Source: Petrolisthes cinctipes | Taxonomy: Eukaryota > Arthropoda > Malacostraca > Decapoda > Porcellanidae | DNA: 64,000 nucleotides | Assembly (NCBI GenBank): GCA_033782935.1 | Contig: JAWQEG010001541.1 | Location: forward strand, 310,001 to 374,000 | Reading direction: 5' to 3' | Shown: positions 47,725 to 59,390 of the stretch, one piece after another | Layout of the letters: every line of letters starts with the position of its first letter | Position numbering within the stretch: position 1 is the first letter of the stretch | Program-made: the position numbers and the translations under genes | The notes under the pieces: model-generated | Database searches by the model: none | What the model was told of the DNA's origin: nothing | The model's input: the letters and a program-made list of their open reading frames with translations, nothing else

Positions 47725-48235
47725 TACAGTGTTGGTAAATTTTTAAGTCAAAAGTATACCAGGAAACAGAACCACGTGAACAAAATTAATGCTCGTCCTG
47801 TTGTTTTTAATACTTTGGGGTAGGCTATTCAGTTGGTCCTAATTTATCAACACTGTACTGCCCCCATAAAAGGAACAGAGCAGTCTTCCTTATCATACCA
47901 GGAAACATTAATACAGCACCTCGACAGACAAGTGTGGGCTACATTATCCTTTTGCCAATTTCACAAAACTGGTCCTCCATTATAATTAAGGAAATTTGTA
48001 TCCTGGGATAGCTTGGAGGATTCAGTAGTCTTCCCGAATACACAAACAGCAGAGAATTCCTTGCAACATCCCATTGCCGTTATGAAAATTACCATTAAGT
48101 GGCCCGGGCCGAGGGACATCTTGGTCGAATTGGAACGAAACAGATTCCACCATACTATATCAGCAAACAACCTCAATACCACTAATAGGATCAGTTTCAT
48201 TGCATAACTTGGAGATATCAAACAATACAACATGT
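47725..48235. other. Unassigned spacer before LINE copy 2
   Basis: A plus frame at 48013-48207 (64 residues, with PRDILVELERNRFHHTI) could be a scrap of a LINE ORF1, but support is weak. Otherwise nothing is recognised. Confidence 0.3.
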
Positions 48236-51000
48236 CAGACCTGCTCAAAACCCATCACGTCTAGTAAACAGACAAAGGGTTTTGTTCAATGAAACTCTTG
48301 AACAAACTGGACCCACTTCACATGTACAGTTGGACACAGTAATGGGTGGTACAGCCCAGGTGAAAGATACTTGTCCCATTTGATTAACCAGTGTCGATTA
48401 TCAGGTAGTTGCTTTTTATTACCATCCTCAATACTGACTTCTGCCCCTGATGTCTCATATTTGGCACTAAGGTACTTGATATTGGGAGAAATTGACTATC
48501 TTTCACTTGGGACTGTACTTCACTTGCCTCCAGAAAAACTACACAAACGCATAGACCTGTCCCTCACCTCTACTATAATAGGACCTTACCCTCACTCCCA
48601 CCTCTATCACCCTCACCCCTACCACCATTATCTCCATCCCCTCACAGACTCCTCACCCCCGTGCACCAACACACAACATTAACATACTTCAATTAAACAT
48701 AGATGGCATCAACACAAAAATACAACAACACACACATTGCCATCTTACAAAGAACAAGATTACTCAACATATAAAACACTTACCTTTCCCAATTTCACCA
48801 CCATCAGCCAAGACCGACAATGGCGTTGGACTCCCCACCCTAGTCCACAAATCCCTTAAATATAAAGAATTCAGTGCACACCAACTCCCTTCTCCCCCAT
48901 CGAGGACATTCAAGCCGTTATAGTACCCACTGCCAAAACAACAAGCATTACAATACTTAACCTATACATCCTCCCTCAAGCCTGCCCGACAGTTCCCCAT
49001 AATTTTTCACCACAAATCACTAACCAACCTGATCTCATTCCGAGTGGTGACCTCAACACAAAGACGTTGGTCTTGCATGTCAACAACCCAGACATAGACA
49101 GAGGGTTTCAAATCCTTTCTCGAATGGACAACCTCGTCACATTAAAAAGCACTCACCAACACCGACATCCCTCACCAAGCCCTCTTCCAATCATCATCAT
49201 CATCACCTGACATCACCTTCTGCACCCTAACCTCGCCCCCAGAACGTCATTGATAGTGGTGAGAACCTTTGGCTCTGACCATCTCCCAATCATAATCACC
49301 ACAAAACAAGAATCACTCCACCTGACAACAGACACACTAACTACAAAAGAGCCAACTGGGAAGTCTTCACTACCGAATCAGAATAACACTTTGTGATTGG
49401 TGTACCATTTCAAACATCAACACTGCTGTATAAATATCCAATACAATTATACAAAACGTAGACTAACAACACATCCCTAGAGGCAACAGAAGGAAACACA
49501 ACCCCAACTTTACACCATAAATTCAAGGCCTCATCATCAGACAATGAAATAATAATACATATTCGCAAATCTTCTCGCACAACAAATACAAGCACTAATT
49601 ACACAAACAATATTAAAGAACAGAAAACACTTTGGTAAAAGTTTGACACTTTATCACAAAAACACCAACAGTCTACAAAACTCTAAGACAGCATCACACA
49701 GTCCAACAGCAACACTACACAATCATATGAAGCTATCATAAGAACAGACAATATACCCTCAAATAAACAAGCAAACATCCTCATTCACCATTTCTCTCAT
49801 GTCAGCCACCTTCACCCTAAAGACCGACGAGTTACCAGACGTAAGAAATTTCCCCACTGACACAGACTAAGCACCATTCACAAACTGTCAGACGAATCAC
49901 ATCATCCACAACCTCAAGCACTCATCTACCAGTGGCCCTGACAACATCGGTCACAATAGCCTACACCTTGGACCACAAGGCATACAAGCACTCACTAACA
50001 TAGCAAACTACAGCCACTCACACAACATCTAATAGCATGGAAATATCATCACTATCCCCAAACCCAACAAAGATCCCACACTACCTTCATCTCATCACCC
50101 TCCTTTGCACCACATCCATAGTTACTGAGCGCCTCTTCATTAGTCTAATCACACCACACATTCCCCTTGCATCCTCACAGGGTTTCAGACCACTACACTC
50201 AACGAACACTCTTCCCATATGCCCTCACACAAATAATCTCTGATGGCATCAACTCTGATAGACCCCCCCCCCACCCCCACGCAGAACACTCCTCGCCACA
50301 TTGAATATCAGCAAAGCATTCGATGCCATCCCCCGCCACAACATCACAAACTTAATATACAACACAAACATGCATAACACAAAAATATGACTAGCCAATT
50401 CTTGGGAGGAAAGTAGCCCAGACACCACAAATACACGTAGCATCCTACGCAGACGAGATATCACACACATGCAGACACAGCCACTCACATCAACCCTACC
50501 TCAACACACCACAAACAAAACAAATTAGTACCCACCAAGTCAACTGTCACTCTTCTCACAAACAGGAACGCTGAAAACCGCTACACACCACACCTCACCT
50601 CACCATAAACACACCTATACCACACACCCAAAATACTTGGCACAACAAAACACATCCGTCATTCAAACAACAACACAATCATCAAAAACAAATGCATGCA
50701 AAGACTTAATGCCCTCAGATCACTTGCCAGCACAACATTTGGACACAAAGAAACCACAGTGTACAAACAATATATCCGATCAGCGATGGATTATACAAGC
50801 CACCAACTCCTGCCTCAAACCTCACCAAGACTCGTCCCAAGACTCGAGACCCTTCAGACCATACATACAGTTCTTAATGAAACTTTTCGCCCCTTCGGAT
50901 CAAAACCCACACACTGTCCCCTTCTATCTTTTCCCTCATCCTACAGGGTCTTACAGGTCAGAAAGGTCATTTTTCTCCCTGGTTCATTAAATATTTTGAG
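48236..51000 (+). pseudogene. LINE copy 2: decayed endonuclease and RT
   Basis: A direct copy of 16102-18690, with the same endonuclease and RT landmarks: SGDLNTKTL where copy 1 has SGDFNAKTL, STSGPDNIGH near 49930, and the same YADE in motif C. It lacks the upstream 2A-bearing segment. Similarity starts within a few bases of 48236. A deletion of about 130 bases relative to copy 1 (junction near 50421, between CCCAG repeats) removes RT motif B. It extends beyond the point where copy 1 is cut off (18690), to about 51000, including SKPTHCPLLSFPSSYRVLQ. A family-A MITE interrupts it at 48327-48515. Confidence 0.8.
48327..48515. mobile_element. Family-A MITE, copy 5, inside LINE copy 2
   Basis: TA-flanked (48325-48326, 48516-48517). 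LINE copy 1 at 16190 reads CACTTCACATGTACGTCACT, the site without the MITE. The right TIR is shortened. Confidence 0.92.
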
Positions 51001-52476
51001 GGGAGAACCTCTTTTGTAAATTGATGCGCTACCGATTCTTCCAACCAATCCACTGAGCTCTATGACATGGGAGTTGCAAACTGTTATAATACATAGTTAG
51101 TCGATCCTCCACCAGAACGGCACTGGTCATGTCGATATAGGAGGAAAAATAATTATCCACTGCACTGCTAGGAATTTTTCAGGTACAATGACTGGTCGTG
51201 TAAGGAATGGGTGCAGAAATTAGGATTAATACGCTACAACAAGGGATGGGGTAATGTTTATGCTGCATTTTGAGTTTCTTTAATCCATTTATTAAATGTT
51301 TATCAGTAAATATGCCTTTTGTCAACTATCTTCCAAGTTTCCACCAAAATACATTGATGCATAAGTGTAGTTGGTGCGGCACTTATTTCAACATTTAAAT
51401 ATAAATTATAATCTTAAAAAAAACTCGTACCTGCTACGTTTCTCACATACAGCTCATAATTCTGCGAAATTTTAGTTCGCATTCGTGAAAGCATGTTCTC
51501 CTTCAAGTATATCTTTTATAAGTTATAAACGAACAGTGACAGAGCTACAGAGACTTAATTGGCAGAGCTACTTCCACATTAAGCTAAATGGGAATATCAA
51601 TATATTTAGCGCATTATATATCTCGGGAATATTACGGTAAACTTTCAGAGTTAAACATGCGAGGGATTTTCAGACAAAACAGTTTTTCCTATAGGTTTTC
51701 ATTCGATTAGTTTGATTTTAACATCCATTTATTGAGCAAATATCCTGTTTTGGCCATACCCCATCACCCAGCTTTTGGCAAAAGTTGGCTCGGATTTTCC
51801 AACTTTTGGCGAACACAAATAGTATTAGTTTGTTTTAGAATTAGGCAGACCAGACCTGACCAAACCTAACCTAACCTAACCTGGACCGTGGCAGACTACT
51901 GGGACCTAACCTTAGCAGACTACCGGGAGTTGCGCAAGGCAAGACCTATATAAAACTTACAGAAATTTGACGATAAGAATGTATCAGTGAAAATTAAATG
52001 TCTCGTGTAATTCAGACATAATTCCAATATGATTGGTAGTTTCCTTCGTCCAATATTATATGACTTTACAACAAATACATGTTATCCTATGCAGCTTATA
52101 GTTTATAATAGGTGTGCATTATTGTTTGCAAGGTCAGATTGTTACTATGAAAGATTTTAGAGAAGAATTTCTTCGAAAGAGCCATTGTCCTATAACATTT
52201 TATCTCTAATGACAATATGTGAAGCTTCCGTCATCTGTGTGTACTGTACACACGGTCACCAGGAGTCACAGGGCCAAGGAGCACATATCACAACTATCCC
52301 AGGAAACAAACCAACTCGAATTTACTAAAAGGGAAGCAGCTCTTTTGTGGCACAGTTTGTAGGATACAATAACTCCAATTTATGGTCAACAGTTTATCCC
52401 ATCTATTTTCAATATTAATATAACGGGAAAAAGTGTTGCTCTTATTTTTTATATTTGGACACTACACCCACGTGTA
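51001..52476. other. Unassigned spacer with AGGTT-type repeat
   Basis: No gene. 51835-51930 (minus strand: CCGGTAGTCTGCTAAGGTTA, then GGTCC(A/C)GTAGTCTG) is the same family as the block at 24440-25060. 51867-51887 is CCTAA-like and equals about four arthropod-type TTAGG telomere units on the minus strand. Confidence 0.5.
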
Positions 52477-52729
52477 CAGTTGGCCAAGAAACGACTGCAA
52501 CCAAATTTGGTGGTGTGTGGCAATGTCTGGCAGCTGCTTCAAAGTAAACACTCTTATTTTATCAATGGATCACTCGGAACCTATAGTTGTAAGGATGAAT
52601 GTAATTATCCATACAAAGGTTGTAGGTTCTGAGTGATCCATTAATAAAATAAGAGTGTTTACTTTGGAGCAGATGCCAGACATTGCCACACACCACCAAA
52701 TTTGGTTGCAGTCTTTTCTTGGCCAACTG
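52477..52729. mobile_element. Family-F MITE, near-perfect palindrome
   Basis: Ends CAGTTGGCCAAGAAACGACT and inverse, with TA at 52475-52476 and 52730-52731. The arms (about 52477-52588 and 52618-52729) pair over about 110 bases with few mismatches, leaving a loop of about 30 bases. Confidence 0.93.
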
Positions 52730-52954
52730 TACCTGGTATACAACCGACCTTAACCCCAGCCAGGTTTCAAGAAGCCTTTAAATAAGGCTAAAAACAATTA
52801 TGAAAATTACAAAAGAACTCACCCATCCTGCTCCGTAGACAGCCGACATAACTCTGGCATCGTAGGTATAGTCTTAGTGGTGTGGAGTCTTTGAGTGGTG
52901 TGTAATCTTCTAGCAGAATAGGTTTGTATTAGTTTCACCTTGGGAGCAAAACTA

Positions 52955-53335
52955 TTCTTCTCTCACTTCATCGACATCACTGATCAACAAACCACTCTTT
53001 AAAGCTATTAAAGACAGTATTTCACTCGTTTTTTATTTACTTTTCATTATTACTTTGAGACAATCTTTCACTTTATCGGCACCACATATCAACACAACTC
53101 CTTATACCACTAAGTGATTAAGGTCTGTTGGCCTTAATATACTTTTCACCAGTACTAAAATGCACATCATATTTCACTACACTGGCATCACTGATTAACG
53201 CACCACTCCTCATAACCTTGACTAGTATTCAGTTGGTTTGCATTCATTTGTTTTTCACCATCTCCTTTGAGCAAACCAGTTTTTTTCATTTACTTCTCCG
53301 GTATCACTGATCAACACACAACTCCTGATAACACT
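52955..53335. repeat. Diverged tandem repeat, about 103-117-bp unit
   Basis: Four units, each containing a variant of GGCATCACTGATCAACACAC and CACTCCT, at about 52967, 53070, 53177 and 53294. Non-coding. Confidence 0.65.
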
Positions 53336-53615
53336 TAGTATTAATTATTCGGTTTATTCGTTTCATCCAATGCACATGATAGTATTAAACACCATTTTAT
53401 TTTACAGGTTTACCAATATTTACCATTAAAATACCAATGTAAAATAGAAGAGAGTAGTGTATATAATAAAATAGAGTACTGTATATAATACTATGGTGCA
53501 CCAGCCAGCCACAATATACCAGAATCACCTGTGTGTTGCTCCAACGAATAAACAACAGAGGGTAGACTGCGAACAGAGTTTTGTAGTTTGACCCAAAAGC
53601 AATTCAGTCCTCAAG

Positions 53616-53879
53616 GCCTCCATAGACTATCAATCATGCCTGTGCAAACCGGGTGATTGTGCAGGCATAACCGTGGTGTGTGTGTGGGTGTGATTGATGG
53701 TTTGTGCAAGTGACTGAACCATATCCAACAAGCTTTTCGTCAATCACACACACACCTGTACAGTGATGCATGATAATGTGTGGTGACTGCTCAGTCTTCT
53801 TGCTGGTGTGTGGCAAATTTAAATGATTGCACAGTCATCTAGTTTGCTCAGGCATGAATGATAGTCTATGGAGGCCTTA
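53616..53879. mobile_element. 264-bp element with 30-bp TIRs
   Basis: AAGGCCTCCATAGACTATCA followed by ATCATGCCTG, matched by its inverse ending at about 53879. No CAGT/TA ends, so this is a different superfamily (hAT or Harbinger possible). Non-coding. Confidence 0.75.
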
Positions 53880-53986
53880 ATGTGGCCGACCGAGGGAATG
53901 AACTTTTATGAACATTAGTATAGTGTTTATCAAAGGCGGCCTAAAAAAAAAAAAAATTCTGACAACACAATCGAGTAAACATTTGG

Positions 53987-53990
<4 letters not shown>

Positions 53991-54038
<48 letters not shown>
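53991..54038. repeat. (GA)n microsatellite
   Basis: GA tract bordering the left end of a LINE RT fragment. Confidence 0.95.
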
Positions 54039-54039
<1 letters not shown>

Positions 54040-54041
<2 letters not shown>

Positions 54042-54536
54042 ACAGACTATCGAGGTTAAACTGATGGGTCTGTAGTTTGACGGTTTGCTAGCATCTCCCT
54101 TCTTGAAGATAGGAGTCACCTCTGCCTCACGCCAGTCTCTAGGAACGCATCCAGTCTGGATTACCCTGTTGAAGACCATGCACAGGTGCCGTGATACTTC
54201 ACCATGCACTTCTTTTAACACTCTAGGTAAGAACCCATCCGGACTCCAACTTCTCACTGAAGGAGTCCAAAGGTTCGGGAATGGGACCACTCTCCTCAGA
54301 GAACACTGAAGAGAAGTACTCATTTAAGAGGTTAGCATTTTCTGCATCAGAGTGCATCAATGCTCCATCCTCATTCACCAAGGGACCGATCCTGCGTCGG
54401 ATTGGTTTACGGCCATTCACATAACTGAAAAACTCCTTGGGGTTCTCTTTGCAGAGTCTAGCTACACGGACCTCCTCAGCACGCTTAGCAGCCCTTATTT
54501 TGGACTTCACGTTTCGATTCAGTCTTCTATGACCGT

Positions 54537-54537
<1 letters not shown>
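54040..54537 (-). pseudogene. LINE RT N-terminal fragment between GA tracts (CR1-like)
   Basis: Minus strand, two overlapping frames (54223-54510 and 53877-54323) with one frameshift near 54240. The first has KENPKEFFSYVNGRKP, FSSVFSEE and related pre-RT residues. The second has SWSPDGFLPRVLKE, AEVTPIFKKGDASKPSNYRP and ISLTSIVCK. These are RT motifs 0-1 of CR1/jockey-type LINEs. It ends abruptly at a GA tract on both sides, with no catalytic core or poly(A). Confidence 0.85.
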
Positions 54538-54754
<217 letters not shown>

Positions 54755-54968
54755 AATAAGAATGGAGGGGGGCTGTACCACAGGACAAGCCATTACACTG
54801 ACTACTGGTGGTAGCGGATTTGAATATAGAATCAAATTTTGAAAGGTCGAACAACTCGTTTTCCTTATAAATGGCAAGTAGTTGGTCATATTTAATGCTT
54901 ATTTTCCTTTTTATACTGATTACATATCTTCAAACATGTCATGGAATTTGATAAACAGGCCAGCTGTA

Positions 54969-55157
54969 CAGCCCTGGATGATAGTGCTGGACCAGAGTCC
55001 AAGGAGTGTTGGAGAATAACTGAACAATATCGAACAAGTGAATTTTACAAACAATTCTCAACGATGAGAGAGGTTTAGAAGACTCACTTTTTCGAACTCT
55101 GTTCAGTTGTTCTCCAACACTCCTTGGATCCTGGTCCACCACTATCACCCATGGCTG
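54969..55157. mobile_element. Family-G MITE
   Basis: Ends CAGCCCTGGATGATAGTG and inverse, continuing into AGGAGTGTTGGAGAA. TA at 54967-54968 and 55158-55159. TIRs are about 65 bases. Confidence 0.88.
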
Positions 55158-55159
55158 TA

Positions 55160-55490
55160 CTTTGATATTTTTTATATTTCAACTGAGTAGGTTTTCCCAT
55201 TGTAACCAAACCATGCCTAGTGGTTTGTTATATTGAACAGAAGACTGACATTAGTTGATGGTATGGATGTCATATTACATTCACTATTGCTAAATTGAGA
55301 CACATGAGAAAATGTTACCAACACATAATATGTTGTGATAATAACAACAACTCACTAAATTGGCATTAGTTATTACAGAGTTTATTAGTTTTTTACAGAG
55401 TGGATGTATTCTATAAATGGATGTGTTCTATCAGAGAAAATTAGCTTTGAAAAAAATCAACAACACACGGATTGATTGTGAACTCCATCA
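55160..55490. other. Unassigned AT-rich spacer
   Basis: Nothing recognised. It ends at the T-run that marks the LINE tail. Confidence 0.3.
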
Positions 55491-55716
55491 AGTTTTTTTT
55501 TTTCTTTTTTTCTTTTTCTTTTTTTAAATTAATTGCGCCGCAGCGTCAATCAACAGGCAGGCAACAACACATACGGGTAGGCGGGACTCATGAGAATACA
55601 ATGACTACAATCACACATACACACGCACACACACACAAACACACACCACACACACACATCACAAAAAACACAACAGAATGGAGCACAAGCATACAGACAA
55701 ATATTTACATCATGAC

Positions 55717-58700
55717 CTACTTAAATCCACCAAAACGAGGGTGGCGCACCAGAAGCTCCTCCAGAACCTGGTGGTTCAGCAGGTGTCGACAAACCACATC
55801 TAGTGGCAGGCCCCGGGGCAGCAAGTGTCGGACAGTGGGGCAGGCCAGGCAATAGTGCTCTACAGTGTTAGCACGAGGCGCTCGACACAAGCGACACTCA
55901 GTGAAGGGAGGCTAACCCTGCATTCCAGCAACCTGCCACGGTGGCCGGTAGCCAAGCCTCAAATGAGCAGAGACTACATTGAGCCTCCGAACCATGAGGC
56001 CTCGACGACGGTAGGAATATTTGTGACGGCAGACAGACTCATAATGTGTGATGGAGATGCTGAAGGGCCTCTCTGCATCCCTGCGTCGCCGTACAGGGAG
56101 GAGAGCGGCGGAGCGGACTTTAGAGAGGTAACATGTCAGGGAGAGAGGACGTCCAACACCACGAGGAGGCAGATGGCAGGCTTCCTTTGCGAGTCTGTCA
56201 TCTGTACCATTGTGACGTAAACATACATGGGATGGCACCCATAAAAATTTGACAGTCAAGTTACGATGACGCAATAAGGACAAAAACGATAAAATCTGCT
56301 GAACAACAGTAGAGTGTATGGGCTGAACACTAGAGAGAGAATGAAGGGCAGGTCTGGAGTCACAAAAAATGGCAGCATTCACTCCACGTTGACAAACAAG
56401 ACTAACAGCATCCAGAATGGCATACAGTTCACACAATGTTGAGCTAGAGTAGTTACAGAGACGACGGCCAACCCAGCCCCCTGGAGGTGACTCCATGTCA
56501 GGTGAGAAAACAGCACAACCTGCTGCACCATCCACTTGCAATGAGCCATCAGTGTAGAGGCAGTATGGATCTGTGATGGAGGACGTCACTGTTTCTATGT
56601 GTTCCTTAGCCAACTGCCGCTGTAGAGAAGGCAGTTCCGACTTGGAAGTAGGTGTGAAGCTCACATCAGGTGTTGGTAGCATCCACGGAGGGGGTCCTGG
56701 GGGGACGTCGGCCACCATTATATCTATATTAAGACTACGGAGCATAGAGGAAACAGACCTTATAAGAGTACGTCCAGCAGGCAGTATGGGAGGGACCGGG
56801 TAGTTTAGTCTAAGAGAAGTCCTGACTAACTGAGAGTAATAGGGTGAAAGATGTGGGAAATGGAGGCACTTGACAGTGAAGCAAGTAACATTAGAATAAA
56901 TTCTCTCCACTAACGGGGGAAGACGCAACTCACGCTGCATGTTCACTATCCTGGTCGACATTGGACAACCGAGAATTATTCTCATTGCTCTATTCTGAAA
57001 TTTTTCTAAAGTTTCAAGAGTAGCCCTAGGAAGTTGAATCAGAGCAGGGGAGAGGTAATCAACAACTGAACGGATAAAAGCAATATAGATAGTCCTGGCT
57101 ACTGGGATGGAGATGCCCGAGGAGTTGTTAGTGAGCCATTGAAGTGGCGTAAGTCGGCCCTGGAGACGACCCAATAAGTCCTGGGCAATGAGATGGTCTT
57201 GAGGTCTGGCAGGGACAATTGGCCAAATATTGACTGGTGCGCCCAGGTAGCGATACTGGGAACACATGGGAATGACAGTCCCTCCAATGGTGAACACTGG
57301 CCGAGCTTGAGGAAGGTGGCAGGTGAATATTCTGCTCTTATCTGGGGAAACAATAATGCCACAGTGAGAGGAGGACACAGAGAAGGAGTCAAGAAACCGC
57401 TGGAGATCCCTTGGTGAGGTAGAATGAACACAGATATCATCAGCATAGCAAGTAATTGTAGTTCCAGGTATATCAGGGAGAGAAGTGAGCAGCCGATGCA
57501 TCAGAATATTAAATAACAATGGGCTGCGAACACCACCTTGAGGCGTACCAAGATGAAAACTGCGCAAAGGACTGAGCGCACCACTGAAAAACACACAGGA
57601 GGTCCTGTTACTCAGGTAGCCCCGAATCCACCGTAATAGATTACCCTTTATCCCAAAGTCAACCAGTTGATCCTAAATGACGTCTCTATTAGCAACATCG
57701 AAGGCACTTCGAAGGTCAATGAAGGCCACCACACTGTCCCTGTTAAGGCGAGTGTACAGGTCGACTAGGCAGTGTTGTGTGCTCCGCTGGGGAAGGAAAC
57801 CAAACAGCCATGGAGAAAGGCGATCTTGCAGTCTGTACATGAGACGATTGAGTAAAATTCTCTCCATAACTTTACAAAAACAGGAAGTGAGGGAAATAGG
57901 CCTTAACTTTGCAGTGCCGGGCTTAGGGATGGGTATTATTGTGCTGCTGGTCCAGGCTCGTGGTACACAACCATCACGAAGACAAAGATTGTACAGTAGA
58001 AGTAGAGGGTTCCCAGGAACTTGTTGAAGTAGGCGCAGCACAGCATAAGTAATACCATCATCACCAGGGGAAGAAGCTCTACCCCGAGAGAGAGCACATC
58101 GCAACTCCTCCTCAGTTATCTCCTTTGCATCATCGTCATCATCTTGCAACAGAGCAGACATTAGACGTAGCCGATGGACAGCAGCACGGGAAGCAAGTGC
58201 GTCTTGTATGTGGATGGGTAGACTGGCTGGGGTAGATTGTTCTGACCAGGCATCGACAAGTTGTTGGGCATAGTCGGCGGGAGTGTGATGACGAGCAGTG
58301 GCCGGTGTCTTTTTAACAACCCGACGGATGAGGTGCCACATAGAAGCCACACTTGTTTACTGGTTGATCCTGTCTGTGAACCGCTGCCAAGACTCAGTGT
58401 GAGCACACTCCTGCAGGGCAACTAAAGTGTCTCTAGACATCTGGTAACGATGGAGCAGGTCAGGGGTTGGGTTGGCTTTAAACAATAGGCCATCACGTTC
58501 AGCCTCCTCCTTTGCCTCCTGTATACGTGCATCCAGCGTCCAGGAGTGGGCAGTATGGCGATGCTGGAGGTGTGGCCGGGAGACGTATAGCCTATAAAAG
58601 TCATGAGTAGCAGATACAAGATCAGAGTACAACTGTTCAGCTGATGATATGTCAAATGTAGGGAATACATGGGCCATAAATAAGATGTAAGTCAGGCAAT

Positions 58701-59390
58701 ATTTAGGGGGCAAGGCAATACACAAACGAGTGGCTGAAGCACTTGACCCAGCAGTTAGAGAATAATGAAACCGAAGAGCGATGTGATCAGAGAATAAGTC
58801 TGGCACGGAGGAGCACTGGACCTGAGATGCTATCAGGCCAGACGAGAGGATGTAATCCAGAGTACCTACCCGGCAATGAGTGGCACCGCCAGTGTCCCAG
58901 CGTGTCAGATGATGCTTGCGGATGTATGAAAGGAGACGTACACCATTACGATTAATAGAACCAGAACCATCACCCAAATCAGAATGCCGAGCATTAAAAT
59001 CTCCCATATAAACCATACCACGCACTGTTGGAGAAGGAAGAGCCTCAAGAGTGAGTCTAGCTGGGGCAGAATAGACATTACATAGTTGTAGTACTACATT
59101 CCCAGGTATAACCTCAAATAGCTGAAAGGTCATGTCAGGATCAGTGGAGGTATGGAGAAGGCGATGTGGCAAGGAGCTATGTATGTAAGTCAGGAGACCA
59201 TTCCTTACCAGATGAACATATGGCACATAACCTGAGAGAGGAGGAGCTTGCTCAGCCGTGAGCGGCCTTCCTGGAAATGCTTCCTGGAGAAAAATAACAC
59301 TGGGATGATGACGAAAAACATAGGCCTTGAGTTGAGTGAGCTTAGCATAACTGGTGATACCATATACATTCCAGGAGATGACATCCAGCC
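55717..59390 (-). pseudogene. LINE ORF2: endonuclease, RT, RNase H, zinc finger; single frame with nonsense codons
   Basis: One reading frame on the minus strand, in order: APE endonuclease (about 59390-58500; ISWNVYGITSYAKL, VIFLQEAFPG, GMVYMGDFNARHSDLGDG, DLFSDHIALRF); RT (FIDLRSAFDVANRD motif A, LGTPQGGVRSPLLFNI motif B, CYADDICVHS motif C); RNase H (CLYTDGSL, STLCELYAILDAV, NAAIFCDSRPALHSL, GTDDRLAKEA, giving the D-E-D-D set); and a C-terminal CRLC..H..C finger. Stops interrupt the frame at 58357-58359 (TAA), 57673-57675 (TAG), 55912-55914 (TAG) and, near the end, 55717-55719. No frameshift was found. The 55912 stop reads GAG in copy 2. The ORF2 start is unclear: EN homology begins while the ORF1 frame is still open, so the ORFs may overlap. 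Confidence 0.92.
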
